16,904 bases of DNA. Source: an uncultured Porphyromonas sp. GTDB taxonomy: Bacteria; Bacteroidota; Bacteroidia; Bacteroidales; Porphyromonadaceae. The notes under the pieces are model-generated. The model worked only from the letters and a program-made list of their open reading frames with translations. It was not told where the DNA came from and searched no databases. Below, piece after piece: positions 1-8,584 of this stretch. The first letter of the stretch is position 1; each line of letters starts with the position of its first letter. A program made the position numbers and the translations under genes. Location: contig CAKMOP010000135.1 of the NCBI GenBank assembly GCA_927910985.1, forward strand, positions 1 to 16,904, read 5' to 3'.

Positions 1-378
1 ATAATAGATGTAGTGCCCTGGGTTATTGATTCGCCCGTCAAGTACCTTGAGTTGCTCACGGAGCTTAGGGTAGTCTTCGGCAGAAGCAGGATCCATCGGG
101 AGATAATATACCGAAGAAAGGAACTGCTCGGCAAAAGAAGCATCGTACTCTCCTTCGCTGAGATAGCGTTGAAGAGATTCATCGAGGTGCTCTCTATAAG
201 CTACATCGGTGTATTCTGTGCGTCCAAGTCCGAGGACAGAATAGCGACTGGGTAGCTTATCTTGCTTGAAAAGCTGGTAAAGCGAAGGGATGAGCTTACG
301 CTTAGTCAAGTCGCCCGAGCCGCCAAAGATTACGAGGACGAGGCTCTCGGGCAGATGATGTTGCATTGTCTGTGGCAT
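1..378 (-). CDS. zwf: glucose-6-phosphate 1-dehydrogenase, N-terminal part (runs off the window)
   Basis: This enzyme oxidises glucose-6-phosphate to 6-phosphogluconolactone with NAD(P)+, the first step of the oxidative pentose phosphate pathway, in the cytosol. About 125 N-terminal residues are visible. The nucleotide-binding start LVIFGGSGDLTKRKLIPSLY is diagnostic, and GLGRTEYTD and YYLPMD follow as expected for the family. The 3' end lies beyond base 1. Two in-frame ATGs are possible, at 378 and 366. I list 378, which leaves 13 bases after the gnd stop; 366 would give a protein starting MQHHLPESLV. No Shine-Dalgarno sequence separates them. The gene lies directly downstream of gnd on the same strand, so the two very probably form one transcript. 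Family assignment is secure; the exact start is not. Confidence 0.93.
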   Translation of the reverse strand, partial: MPQTMQHHLPESLVLVIFGGSGDLTKRKLIPSLYQLFKQDKLPSRYSVLGLGRTEYTDVAYREHLDESLQRYLSEGEYDASFAEQFLSSVYYLPMDPASAEDYPKLREQLKVLDGRINNPGHYIYY

Positions 379-391
379 ATTCGTATCGGAG

Positions 392-1859
392 CTATGCGTT
401 GTAGGTGGTCGAAGATGTATCACTCCCTCGGCCTGTCCAGTTTTCGTGGAAGAATTCACCACGAGGACGATCCGTGCGCTCGAAGGTGTGGGCACCGAAA
501 TAGTCACGCTGAGCCTGCACAAGGGATGCAGGGAGGCGGTGTGTGGTCAGTGAGGTGAAGTAGCTCAGAGCCGAAGAGAAAGCAGGTACGGGACAATCTG
601 CCAGCAGTGCCTTCGCAATGGTCTCACGCCAAGAAGGACGAGCAGCGGTAATCTCCTGCTGGAAGTAAGGAGCAAGTGAAGGTTCTTCAAGTCTCAGCAT
701 CAGCTTGGTAAGCAGAAGCGATGTCGTGAGGAGCTGAACGGATGATACAGCCGTTGCGCCAGATGCGTGCAATGGATGCCAGATCCAGCTCCCAGTTGCG
801 AGCCTTCGATGCTTCGGAGAGGAGGGAGAAGCCTTGGGCATAGGAGACAATCTTTGAGGCGTAGAGGCTTTGTTCAAGAGCATCAACCTCGCTCTCACCG
901 AAAGCAGGACGGCTCGTAGCCTGCGAAGAAGCATAGAGTGCAGCTGCTTCATGGCGCAGATCAACGGTAGAAGAGAGGCTTCTTTCGTAGACCGCCGTAG
1001 CAATCAGCCCCAAGGGCTGACCATACTCCAGAGAGTTGATGACCGACCACTTACCTGTACCCTTCTGACCAGCGGCATCAAGGATCTTATCGATAAGGTA
1101 CTGACCTTCGGAGTCACGATGACGCATGATCTCGGCGGTGATTTCAATGAGGTAGCTGCGGAGCTTACCAGCGTTCCAGCGAGCGAAGATTTCGCTCATC
1201 TCTTCATTGCTCTTCCCTCCGATGTGGCGAAGATAGGCATAGGCATCAGCGATGAGCTGCATATCTCCATACTCGATGCCATTGTGTACCATCTTCACGA
1301 AGTGCCCTGCACCACCTTTACCGACCCAAGCACAGCAAGGAGTGCCGTCCTCAGCTTTGGCAGCAATGTGTGAGAATATAGGCTGGATGCTCGGCCACGC
1401 TTCTTCAGCTCCACCAGGCATAATCGCAGGGCCATTCAGTGCACCTTCTTCACCTCCGGAAATACCACAGCCGACGAAGTAAATACCGTGCTTACGTAGC
1501 TCTGCTTCTCGACGCTCAGAGTCTTCCCAGTTCGAGTTTCCGCCGTCGATGACGATATCACCGGCCTCAAGGTAAGGCAGCAGTGCTTCAATGACGTAGT
1601 CGACAGGCTTACCCGCACGGATCATCATCATGATCTTACGTGGACGCTCAATGCTCTCGACGAAGGGTTTGAGGTCGGTGAACCCCTGGAAGTTCTTGCC
1701 AGCGCCACGTCCTTGGAGGAAGTGCTCAACGACTGTGGCTTCGGCTCCTTCGGCTCGGTTATAGACTGAGACTTGAGAGCCATTACGCTCCATATTGAGA
1801 GCGAGGTTTTCGCCCATCACGGCAAGGCCGATGAGGCCAATATCTGATAGCTTGTTCAT
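392..1859 (-). CDS. gnd: 6-phosphogluconate dehydrogenase, decarboxylating (one frameshift)
   Basis: This enzyme converts 6-phosphogluconate to ribulose-5-phosphate and CO2, generating NADPH. The N-terminus carries the dinucleotide-binding signature IGLIGLAVMGENLALN. The substrate and catalytic segments are also visible: CGISGGEEGA (about residues 128-137) and HFVKMVHNGIEYGDMQ, with the catalytic Lys and Glu. The frame starting at 1859 stops at 687 after QADAET. The other minus-strand frame then continues with LEEPSLAPYFQQEI and the conserved AQRDYFGAHTFER, ending at the TAG at 392-394. Dropping one base near 692 joins them into a protein of about 488 residues, the usual length. Both halves are well conserved, so I favour a sequence error over a true pseudogene. 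The gene probably heads a gnd-zwf operon. I found no TAnnTTTG element in the sequence upstream of 1859. Confidence 0.93.
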
Positions 1860-2034
1860 ATACTGAATGTAATCTTAGCGCCCCGTGAGCCTACCTCGAG
1901 CAGACCAGACTGGGAGCATGAATGTACCTTTTAAACATCCGCCTTGACCTGAAGGTTTACTCTGCTATCAGTATCGATCTTTGCACCTACCTTCTCTCAG
2001 ACCGATGTCTCTTTCATAACCTTAACAATACAAC

Positions 2035-2153
2035 CAATATAGGTCACTGAGCAAACCAATATAGGTCAGCAGCACAAGCAATATAGGTCGGAAAGAAAAG
2101 CAATATAGGTCGAGCCACCGAGCAATATAGGTCAAGATCACCTACCTATATTG
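2035..2153 (+). repeat. 22-bp-period repeat array 1 (core CAATATAGGTC)
   Basis: Five identical copies of the 11-mer CAATATAGGTC start at 2035, 2057, 2079, 2101 and 2123, so the period is exactly 22 bp. The 11-bp spacers between them all differ (for example actgagcaaac, agcagcacaag, ggaaagaaaag). A sixth copy, ACCTATATTG at 2144-2153, is inverted and can pair with the fifth copy as a 10-bp stem with an 11-base loop. The array lies in the 513-bp gap between gnd and the TonB receptor, which transcribe away from each other. Apart from the array and the receptor promoter, I see nothing else in this gap. A related array sits at 15837-15960. Function unknown. Confidence 0.9.
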
Positions 2154-2338
2154 ATTTCTTCGTTCCGCAGTAGACGGTGGAGCCCCTCTCATAGAAAAGC
2201 CCAATAAACCAGATAAAAAGATTCGGAGAAAAGATCCTCAAAACGCTCTACCCAGCAGCTCCATATTCTAACCACTTTAGGGGAGGAAATTCGGTAAATA
2301 TCACCACTTCGGGGATAGAATGGCCTGGGCAATAGGTC

Positions 2339-2346
2339 TATCTTTG
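2339..2346 (+). promoter_or_regulatory. Bacteroidetes-type -7 promoter element TATCTTTG
   Basis: TATCTTTG matches the TAnnTTTG consensus of the Bacteroidetes primary sigma factor and lies 26 bases before the receptor start codon. No clear -33 TTG box is visible at the right distance. A variant of the array core, CAATAGGTC (2330-2338), directly abuts it. Confidence 0.5.
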
Positions 2347-2372
2347 TATGCGATTTAGTTCTCGATAAATGT

Positions 2373-4309
2373 ATGCGCCGTAAGCACACTTACACTCTCC
2401 TCCTCCCCACGCTGATAGCAGGTAGCTTTCTCCAAGGATTTGCCCAAAGCACCCGCGATAGCCTCGGCTCGGAACGCCTCGTTGAAGACGTCGTCGTCAC
2501 GGGTACCCAGACTCCTCGCACCCTTAAGAAGCTCCCTATCATCACACGCATCATCTCACGCCCTGAACTGGATCGACTCGCTCCTCGCTCAGCGGCCGAT
2601 GCGCTACAAATGAGCTTGCCAGGTATCAACGTATCAGCTCACGGTGCCCAATATCGGGTCTCGGTGCAAGGCTTCTCAGGGGATCACGTCCTTTTCTTAG
2701 TCGATGGCGAACGCCTTACCTCGGAAGGGAACGGTGTGGTGGATCTCAATCGAATAGATATGGCCAGTGTCGAACGCATCGAGATGATCAGCGGTGCAGC
2801 TTCGGCTCTCTATGGATCGAGTGCTATCGGTGGAGTCATCAACTTCATCACCCGGCGCGCCCACGACCGCCACGAACTATCCGCTTCGTGTGACTACAGT
2901 AGCGAAGGGACGACCAGATGTAGCGCATCGGGACTTTTAGTACGTGGCGTCTTCAGCTCAATGACCTCTCTCAGCTACATCAATCAAAAAGGCTACGAGG
3001 TTACTACCCAAGGCAGGCACCCCGATGTCACCCCCGTCTTGGGGAGCAAGAGTCTCAACCTCTCCCAGACGCTTCGCTATCGCTCCGCCGACTTACAGCG
3101 CGAGCTCAATGGCTACTTTCGCTACGGCTACAGAGACCAAGATGGCGACGCACTTAGCCACAGTCGCTACCTGAGCCACTCAATGGGAGGACAGGCTTAT
3201 CAGCCTTTGGCGATCTGCATAACCTACGACTTGACTACAATCACGAGCTATACAACCGTGACCGAATACTGACCAGTAGTGGAGACCGCTCACCGATCTT
3301 CCACTTCACGGGCAATACCCTTCGCTTGCAATATAACTTCGGAGCAGAAGAGAAGACCCCAGTCCTTATCAATGCAGGATTGGAGTTTTACCAGGAGCAG
3401 CTCCGTAGCGACCGATTCACCACAGCGACCACACGCCATCGAGCGACTACAGGGACACTCTATACCCAAGCCGAATGGCATCTGTGGCCGAAGCTATCGT
3501 TCGTTACAGGCTTCCGTCTCGATTGCCACTCAAGCTTCGGCACGCACTTTTCTCCCCGCGCTTCAGTACTGTATCAGCTCGGGCGCGTACGACTACGCAC
3601 GTCCTATGCCGAAGGCTTCCGCGCACCGTCCGTCAAGGAGCAGTTTATGGACTGGGATCACTTCGGGATGTTCTTCATCAAGGGCTCGGAGCACCTGCGC
3701 CCTGAGGTAAGTCGGATGCTCAGTTTCTCTCCTGAGTGGCAGACCTCACGCCTGAGTCTGACAGGAATAGCTTCGTACAACGTCATCTCCAACCAAATCG
3801 GCACGCAGATGACACGGAGTAGCAACACCTACAATTACACCAATGTGAGCGAACAGAGTCGCTTGCTTAACCTGCAGACAAGCCTCCGACTCAAGCTCCC
3901 ATTAGGACTTACCTTCTATGGTGACTATAGCTACATCTATGACTTCTCCAGAGCTGAGAGTCGCGCCAATGGTCAGCCCTTCGCTCCTCTTCGGCCGCAC
4001 AACTATACAGCCTCACTCTCCTACGAGAGAAATGCAGGACGCTCCTGCCATCTGACAGCTACCTATTCCCTCCGTGGAGCTGGCAGCATCACGCTCAGCG
4101 AACTGGATGAGTCAACGGGGAAGTATTCCTACTTCGAGCACGAAGGCTACCTTCTCTCGCGCATCAACCTCTCTGCACGCTACAAACAACGTGTGACCTT
4201 CACCATAGGAGTAGACAATCTCTCGGACTATCACCCTACACAGGTCAATATTACGGGGAGTCTCTCGCCTGGTCGCACCTTCTTCACCTCACTCAGCTAC
4301 CACCTCTAA
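2373..4309 (+). CDS. TonB-dependent outer-membrane receptor, CirA/BtuB type (one frameshift)
   Basis: This is an outer-membrane beta-barrel that imports a scarce ligand (iron complex, haem, cobalamin or similar) using energy from TonB. A signal peptide (MRRKHTYTLLLPTLIAGSFL, then QGFAQ) is followed by a TonB box-like EDVVVTGTQTP. The plug domain (about residues 45-165) contains LPGINVSAHG, VLFLVDGERL, VERIEMISG and SALYGSSAIGGVINFI. The barrel has a FRAP box (EGFRAPSVKEQF), then HLRPE, and near the end VDNLSDYHP. The first frame closes at 3272; the true reading continues as FGDLHNLRLDYNHELYNRD in another frame. Adding one T to the TTT at 3206-3208 joins the two into about 645 residues, normal for the family. 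The ligand cannot be told from sequence, and no HmuY-like partner gene is adjacent. Confidence 0.9.
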
Positions 4310-4343
4310 GCACGGCAAGCGCATCGGGACAGAGGGCTTTGCC

Positions 4344-4351
4344 TATCTTTG
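4344..4351 (+). promoter_or_regulatory. Bacteroidetes-type -7 promoter element TATCTTTG, nearly abutting the start codon
   Basis: TATCTTTG lies between the receptor stop and the next gene. It overlaps the longest open frame (TTG at 4339), which argues that the real start is ATG 4360, only 8 bases after the element. The transcript would then have almost no leader. Confidence 0.5.
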
Positions 4352-4359
4352 CTCCCGCT

Positions 4360-5544
4360 ATGACTGCTACTCCTGCCCCATCTCGACCACGTCTATGGGT
4401 ATTCAACCCTGGACACGAAGAAGCACTAAGCATTCCTCCTGAGAAGCGATACACACTCTCAAAGGAAATACGCTGGATGCGCTACGAGCTCACCTCGCTC
4501 CTGCATCTATTAACGTCAGATGGTGACTTGATCTATGTGCCGACGTCCCCCGATGGGGATCCTGCACACCTCCTTCGATCAACTGGAGAAGTACTCCCCT
4601 CTGACAGCACTCTACCTCCTTCGCTCAGCGTCATATTATGGGGACAAGACGCACATATCATGCGCGAGCTTAGAGAGTGCCCACTCTTCGCAAGGACTAC
4701 CCTACTCCTTCCTCCGCTTACGCCCGACTATCTACGGCTCAGCCACCGACAAAGTAGCTATGACCTACTGAGCCATCTGGTTCATCAGCTCGGCTATCCT
4801 CAGGACTTACTCCCCCATTGGGTAACGGCAGGAGCTGATCGCACAGAGACGGAGCAGCGACTACGCACAGCTATCACGTCGGTCGCCTCCCGCTCATTCG
4901 GGAGCGCAGAGCAGTTGATGGTCAAGCGACCTTACACGTCCTCGGGGCGTGGTGTCTTTCCCCTCCCCCTCCCTATTCAGCCCAAGCACCTCGAAGCACT
5001 CATCGGTAGCTGTATGCACTGCGGTAGTATCAGCATCGAACCTCATTTAGACGTTGTTGATAATTGGGCGATTGAGTACACACATAACGCTCAGGGGGAA
5101 GTTTCCTTCTTTGCCCTCTCCCACTTTGCTACGCATCCTTCGGGTCGCGCTTACTCAGGCAACCTCCTTACCTCACCACAGGATCTTTGGCAAGAGCTAT
5201 CATCTTGCGTAGGAGAAGATAACCTACAGCGACTCATCAAAGTGCAAAGCAGATGGCTGGAGAGGGAGTTGGTAGCTTCAGAGTATATAGGTTATATCGG
5301 CATTGACCTCTTCTTCTATCGCGATGGCGAGCAGGTTCGCTTCCATCCCTGTGTAGAGATCAACCTACGCACCACTATGGGCGTCGTCGCACACTTCGCC
5401 TACGAGCGGTATGTTCCCACAGGTTGCAAAGGAATCTTCCGCTTAGAGCGAAGTAACGATAAGCGACCGACCCCGAAACAAATACCGCTACTCACGACGA
5501 CCGACAGCACGCACTTCTCTGCCTACATTGAGCTGGAGGAATAA
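4360..5544 (+). CDS. ATP-grasp-like protein of unknown substrate
   Basis: I recognise the fold type but not a named function. The protein is about 394 residues with no signal peptide or membrane segment, so it is probably cytosolic. It opens with LWVFNPGHEEAL; a similar FNP-H-ALA opening recurs, as I recall, in uncharacterised Bacteroidales proteins. The ATP-grasp signs are MVKRPYTSSGRGVF (candidate nucleotide-binding Lys about 189), IEPHLD, and late in the chain GIDLFFYRDG plus CVEINLRTTMG, whose Asp, Glu and Asn fit metal ligands. ATP-grasp enzymes usually join a carboxylate to an amine or thiol; that activity is inferred here. I chose ATG 4360 because an upstream TTG start would place the protein start on top of a promoter element. 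The gene is not frameshifted. Confidence 0.75.
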   Translation: MTATPAPSRPRLWVFNPGHEEALSIPPEKRYTLSKEIRWMRYELTSLLHLLTSDGDLIYVPTSPDGDPAHLLRSTGEVLPSDSTLPPSLSVILWGQDAHIMRELRECPLFARTTLLLPPLTPDYLRLSHRQSSYDLLSHLVHQLGYPQDLLPHWVTAGADRTETEQRLRTAITSVASRSFGSAEQLMVKRPYTSSGRGVFPLPLPIQPKHLEALIGSCMHCGSISIEPHLDVVDNWAIEYTHNAQGEVSFFALSHFATHPSGRAYSGNLLTSPQDLWQELSSCVGEDNLQRLIKVQSRWLERELVASEYIGYIGIDLFFYRDGEQVRFHPCVEINLRTTMGVVAHFAYERYVPTGCKGIFRLERSNDKRPTPKQIPLLTTTDSTHFSAYIELEE

Positions 5545-5548
5545 ACAA

Positions 5549-5584
5549 ATCCCCCTTGCATCGAGCCGATAGCCAAGGGGGGAT
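5549..5584. terminator. bidirectional intrinsic terminator between convergent genes
   Basis: ATCCCCCTTG (5549-5558) pairs with CAAGGGGGGAT (5574-5584), leaving one unpaired G and a 15-base loop. T-rich sequence follows on the plus strand (cattctttct), and ATTTGTTTATT follows on the minus strand. It sits in the 67-bp gap between two genes that converge, so it can stop both transcripts. Confidence 0.75.
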
Positions 5585-5611
5585 CATTCTTTCTATGGGA
5601 ACTCTCGCCTG

Positions 5612-7005
5612 CTAATAAGCGACGTCCACAGCTGCAGGGAAGAGACGCTCAGGATCAAAGAAGCGAGCACAGCTCTCTACCAGATGCGAGTAATCAGCCT
5701 TCACGAGCCCCGAATACACTTGTCGTCCGTTGATGCGGATCGTTACAGGCTGACTGAGGTCAAGCAACTCGGGACTGAGGTAGATACGTAGTTTACCCTT
5801 CGTCGCAGGCTCATAGACCTTATCATAGAGCAAGACGAGCTTGAAGTCTTTATACCAGTCACTCACCTTCTTCTCTACGTACTTCACGGAGCTGACCTTC
5901 AGATCTATCGTATTCCCCTTAATCTCTTCTTCGTAGTAGATACGTTCCTTCCCCTCTGGACGCTCCAGTGGAGCAAGGTTGTAGCACCCCTTGCGATAGC
6001 GACCATCTACGGGGAAGTCCTCCCAGTGTACACTGCGAGGCTGCGCCGTACGCACGTGTTGCTTGAGGTAAGGCGTAGTGAACTGATAGGGAATACCGTG
6101 CCCATACTTAGGGATGATATCAATGAAATGCTTGTAGTAGCCAGGATATTTATTGGCTAAGCTATTCAAAGCATCGCGCGTATATTCAGTCAACTCATTG
6201 CGGTGGAACTGCGTATCATTCGCCCCCGTACGAAGGGAGAAGGCCACATGCTGGAGGTTTTCAGCTGGTGCATTGATAAGCGGTTCGCCTCCAGCCATAG
6301 GTCCAGCAGCAGCAAGGTAATCAGGATAGTAGGATGCCAGACGCTGCAATCCATATCCGCCTTCGGACACTCCTAAGAAATAGATGCGCTTGGGGTTAAT
6401 CTCCCCCGAAAGGAAGGCTTGACGCAGGAGTTTCTCCCAGGCTTCGAGCTTGGACTTCTGCCACCAACGATAGAGCTGTCCATCCGCCGTTTCTCCGCCA
6501 TTAGGGATCTGAGGAATGAAGTAAACAGAAGGAGCATCATCAAAGGTGAGAGCCCATTCAAGGGTGATCGGCCATTCTTGCTCTTTAGGTCCTGAGCCAT
6601 GCAGATCAAGGTAGAGCGGATAGCCATCAGCAGGCTTATTGCCCTTTGTTCCGAAGTAGAAGGGCATTATAGCCTCGAACTTTGCCCCATTATATTCCTC
6701 TGGAGTGAGACGCCAGCTATGTGAAGAAGCCCCTTTAGTCAACGGAGACAGCTCGGGCAGGGTCTCTTGCTTCACGGACTTATTTGCTTCAGCCCAAAGG
6801 TGCCATACCTGAGTACGTGCCTTGGTTACGGCATCGAGTGACAAGGCTTTGGCAGGCAAAGCCTCCTTATCTCCAGTAAGATTAGCTACAAAATAACGGC
6901 GAATAGCAGCATCATTGTAGGAGCTTTAGAGGTCCGTGGAGTGGCTGCATGACAGCTGGATAAGGCTCCGAATGCGATGCAAAGGAGAGGAATGAGTCGA
7001 TTCAT
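5612..7005 (-). CDS. alpha/beta-hydrolase lipoprotein (prolyl oligopeptidase/esterase type, one frameshift)
   Basis: This is a predicted serine hydrolase, probably an esterase or peptidase, anchored as a lipoprotein. The body has an oxyanion-type LYLDLHGSGP, a nucleophile elbow LGVSEGGYG (Ser about residue 214 of the full protein), a candidate Asp in TGANDTQFH and a candidate His in KYGHGIPYQ. A later beta-rich domain (about residues 340-464) has no motif I can name. The clean frame begins at 6859, but the true start is upstream: ATG 7005 encodes MNRLIPLLCIAFGALSSC, a signal peptide with lipobox LSSC. That frame breaks near 6916. One extra A in ACAATG would join it to NDAAIRRYFVANLTGDKEAL and give about 464 residues. 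It lies 46 bp downstream of the methyltransferase-like gene. Substrate unknown. Confidence 0.82.
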
Positions 7006-7051
7006 TGGAGGGATCGAATAGGATTATAGTTGGGCGTATAGTGAACGAAAC

Positions 7052-7694
7052 TTAGTAGACCCCCTTGTAGCATGATGGAGTCAATCGCTTATCATAGAAG
7101 TGTAGACAGATATCCATCAAGTCAAGGGTGAGTCGTGGCGCGATCAGCTTCTCTATGTTAGCCACAAAGTGCCGCCATCGCGGGCTGGGCATATAGAGAG
7201 CCGCCACAAATGTAGGGGTGAGCTCTAAGCATTGCCGTATGAGCGACTCCAAGATATCCGCTTCAGGTAGATATTCGCAGACTAAGAAATCATAGGCTTG
7301 GAGTTGCGCTACTTGAAGTTGGTCTACCGAAAAGACTTGCAGACTCTCTGTGTAACCTGTCTGAGTAAAGGTAGTCTGGAAGGAGGCTAACAGCGGAAGG
7401 TGCTGTAAGGATAAGGATATGCTTTGCCTCCAGCTCATGTGCTGTACGAAAGAGTAACTCCAGCGTAGGTGTACGATGAATAGGCGGACGCGTCGAAGGA
7501 TTTTTCCTCACATGCTTCACCTTCGCTCGCAGTTCCTCAAAGCAATAGTAAGGACGACGATTGCGCACCACTCGGGTGATGAAGTGGTAGGCAAACGGAG
7601 AGTGGACACCATCGCCTCGCCTATTGATGAGGAGGCGCTTCGAGTAGCGCAGGCGACGAACGACTCCACGGAGCGTAATCGGAGACTTCATCAC
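7052..7694 (-). CDS. class I SAM methyltransferase-like protein (one frameshift; weak motif I)
   Basis: The N-terminal part, INRRGDGVHSPFAYHFIT then VVRNRRPYYCFEEL, matches what I recall of a Bacteroidales family annotated as class I SAM-dependent methyltransferase (RRGHGVHSPF pattern). The C-terminus, LMDICLHFYDKRL, also fits that family's ending. The frame from 7694 stays open to 7290 and the frame ending at 7052 overlaps it. Removing one T from the TTT at about 7367-7369 joins PDYL to TQTGYTESLQ, giving about 213 residues, somewhat short for the family. The stretch where the glycine-rich SAM-binding motif I should be reads ILILTAPSAVSLLPDY, without the usual E/D-x-G-x-G. It may therefore be inactive or bind something else. 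It starts 3 bases after the stop of the membrane protein gene, implying co-translation. Confidence 0.65.
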
Positions 7695-7697
7695 GGC

Positions 7698-8336
7698 TTA
7701 GCAAGCAGGCGCCGTATCCTGAGGGATCTCCTGCATATAACGGTAGAGGATGAAGAGATAAAGCCCCGCAAGAGGCAGTAGGATGAACGTTGCCACTCCC
7801 AGCGCACTAATCCCTAAAGTAAGGAGAAGGAGAATCCCCATTGCAGGGAGTAGCATATAGAAATGTCCCTTTGTTCTCCTCCAAGATTCACGGAAGGAGG
7901 CAAAGACACCCACCTTACCATCAAGATAGAAGGCTGGAGCTAAGAGGCAACGATTCAGGAAGTAGACCCCTGGGAGAAAGAAGAGCAAGAGTCCTATAAG
8001 AGTTGCTAAAGCAAAGAGCAGTGATAGGAGGATGAAGCCCGCAAAGTGCTTGAGTTGCTGCTTACGGCTACGTATCGGATAGGAGTCGCCGGCAAAGAGC
8101 TTGACGACCTGCATCATGAAGCGGTAGGTCATCCATACATTTACTCCAGCTATAACCAGAGGAAGATAGGTGGCAACAGATGGCGAGGGATCAAAGAAGA
8201 AGCTATATCCCAGCGTACCCACTGAAAGCAGAGAGATAATAAGTGGATTGCGATAGAGTGACTTATGCTGCTTGAGCAGTTGCCATGCTTGACGCAAGGC
8301 TACTAAGTGCTCAAAGCGAGGAAGAGGATACTGCAT
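7698..8336 (-). CDS. integral membrane protein of unknown function
   Basis: This 212-residue protein has about five or six hydrophobic segments: roughly residues 32-50, 56-76, 98-127 (one or two helices, FILLSLLFALATLIGLLLFF) and 158-203 (two helices). Between them lie the positively charged loops RSRKQQLKH and SWRRTKGHF. The layout recalls small multi-pass families such as DUF975 or the membrane domain of glycerophosphodiester phosphodiesterases (LAPAFYLDGK, FRESWRRTKGHF), but I cannot assign it firmly. It is the first gene of a minus-strand cluster with the methyltransferase-like and lipoprotein hydrolase genes. A promoter element lies about 70 bases upstream. The frame is intact and uses ATG 8336. 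Confidence 0.75.
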   Translation of the reverse strand: MQYPLPRFEHLVALRQAWQLLKQHKSLYRNPLIISLLSVGTLGYSFFFDPSPSVATYLPLVIAGVNVWMTYRFMMQVVKLFAGDSYPIRSRKQQLKHFAGFILLSLLFALATLIGLLLFFLPGVYFLNRCLLAPAFYLDGKVGVFASFRESWRRTKGHFYMLLPAMGILLLLTLGISALGVATFILLPLAGLYLFILYRYMQEIPQDTAPAC

Positions 8337-8405
8337 ATATGATATGGTAGTATGAAGCGGAGCAAGATACCGAGATCAGCCATTGTACGGCTGTTCTCTG
8401 GGCAA

Positions 8406-8413
8406 CAAATATA
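8406..8413 (-). promoter_or_regulatory. Bacteroidetes-type -7 element TATATTTG on the minus strand
   Basis: On the minus strand this reads TATATTTG, a match to TAnnTTTG, about 70 bases before the membrane protein start. No convincing -33 box is visible. It could drive the three-gene minus-strand cluster. Confidence 0.4.
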
Positions 8414-8584
8414 CGTATTCCAAAGCGTTTGCAGACTGAGTAACTTACGCCTCTACGCCATAAGCACACCCATTTTCACTGCATGATGCCAAGAAAATCT
8501 ACTTGACACATACGCTCAGGAGATCAGGATAGAGAGTAAGTGTCGGCCATGAGGCACAAGAGTAGTTACTTCGATTAGAATATC

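Noticed and set aside
392..1003. 203-residue minus-strand frame as a separate gene
   Set aside because: Its second half is the C-terminus of gnd; its first half is a shadow of gnd in the wrong frame.
1976..1983. GATCTTTG as a promoter reading into array 1
   Set aside because: The first base does not fit TAnnTTTG, and no -33 TTG lies at a suitable distance.
2034..2045. Core resembles the eukaryotic CArG box CC(A/T)6GG
   Set aside because: SRF/MADS proteins are not expected in this bacterium; the likeness is coincidental, although the symmetric A/T6 centre is real.
2035..2153. Array 1 as a CRISPR array
   Set aside because: An 11-bp repeat with 11-bp spacers is far shorter than any known CRISPR unit, and there are no cas genes in the window.
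2373..4309. Calling the receptor a haem receptor (HmuR)
   Set aside because: The FRAP box and following HLRPE are shared by many TonB receptors, and no HmuY-like gene is adjacent.
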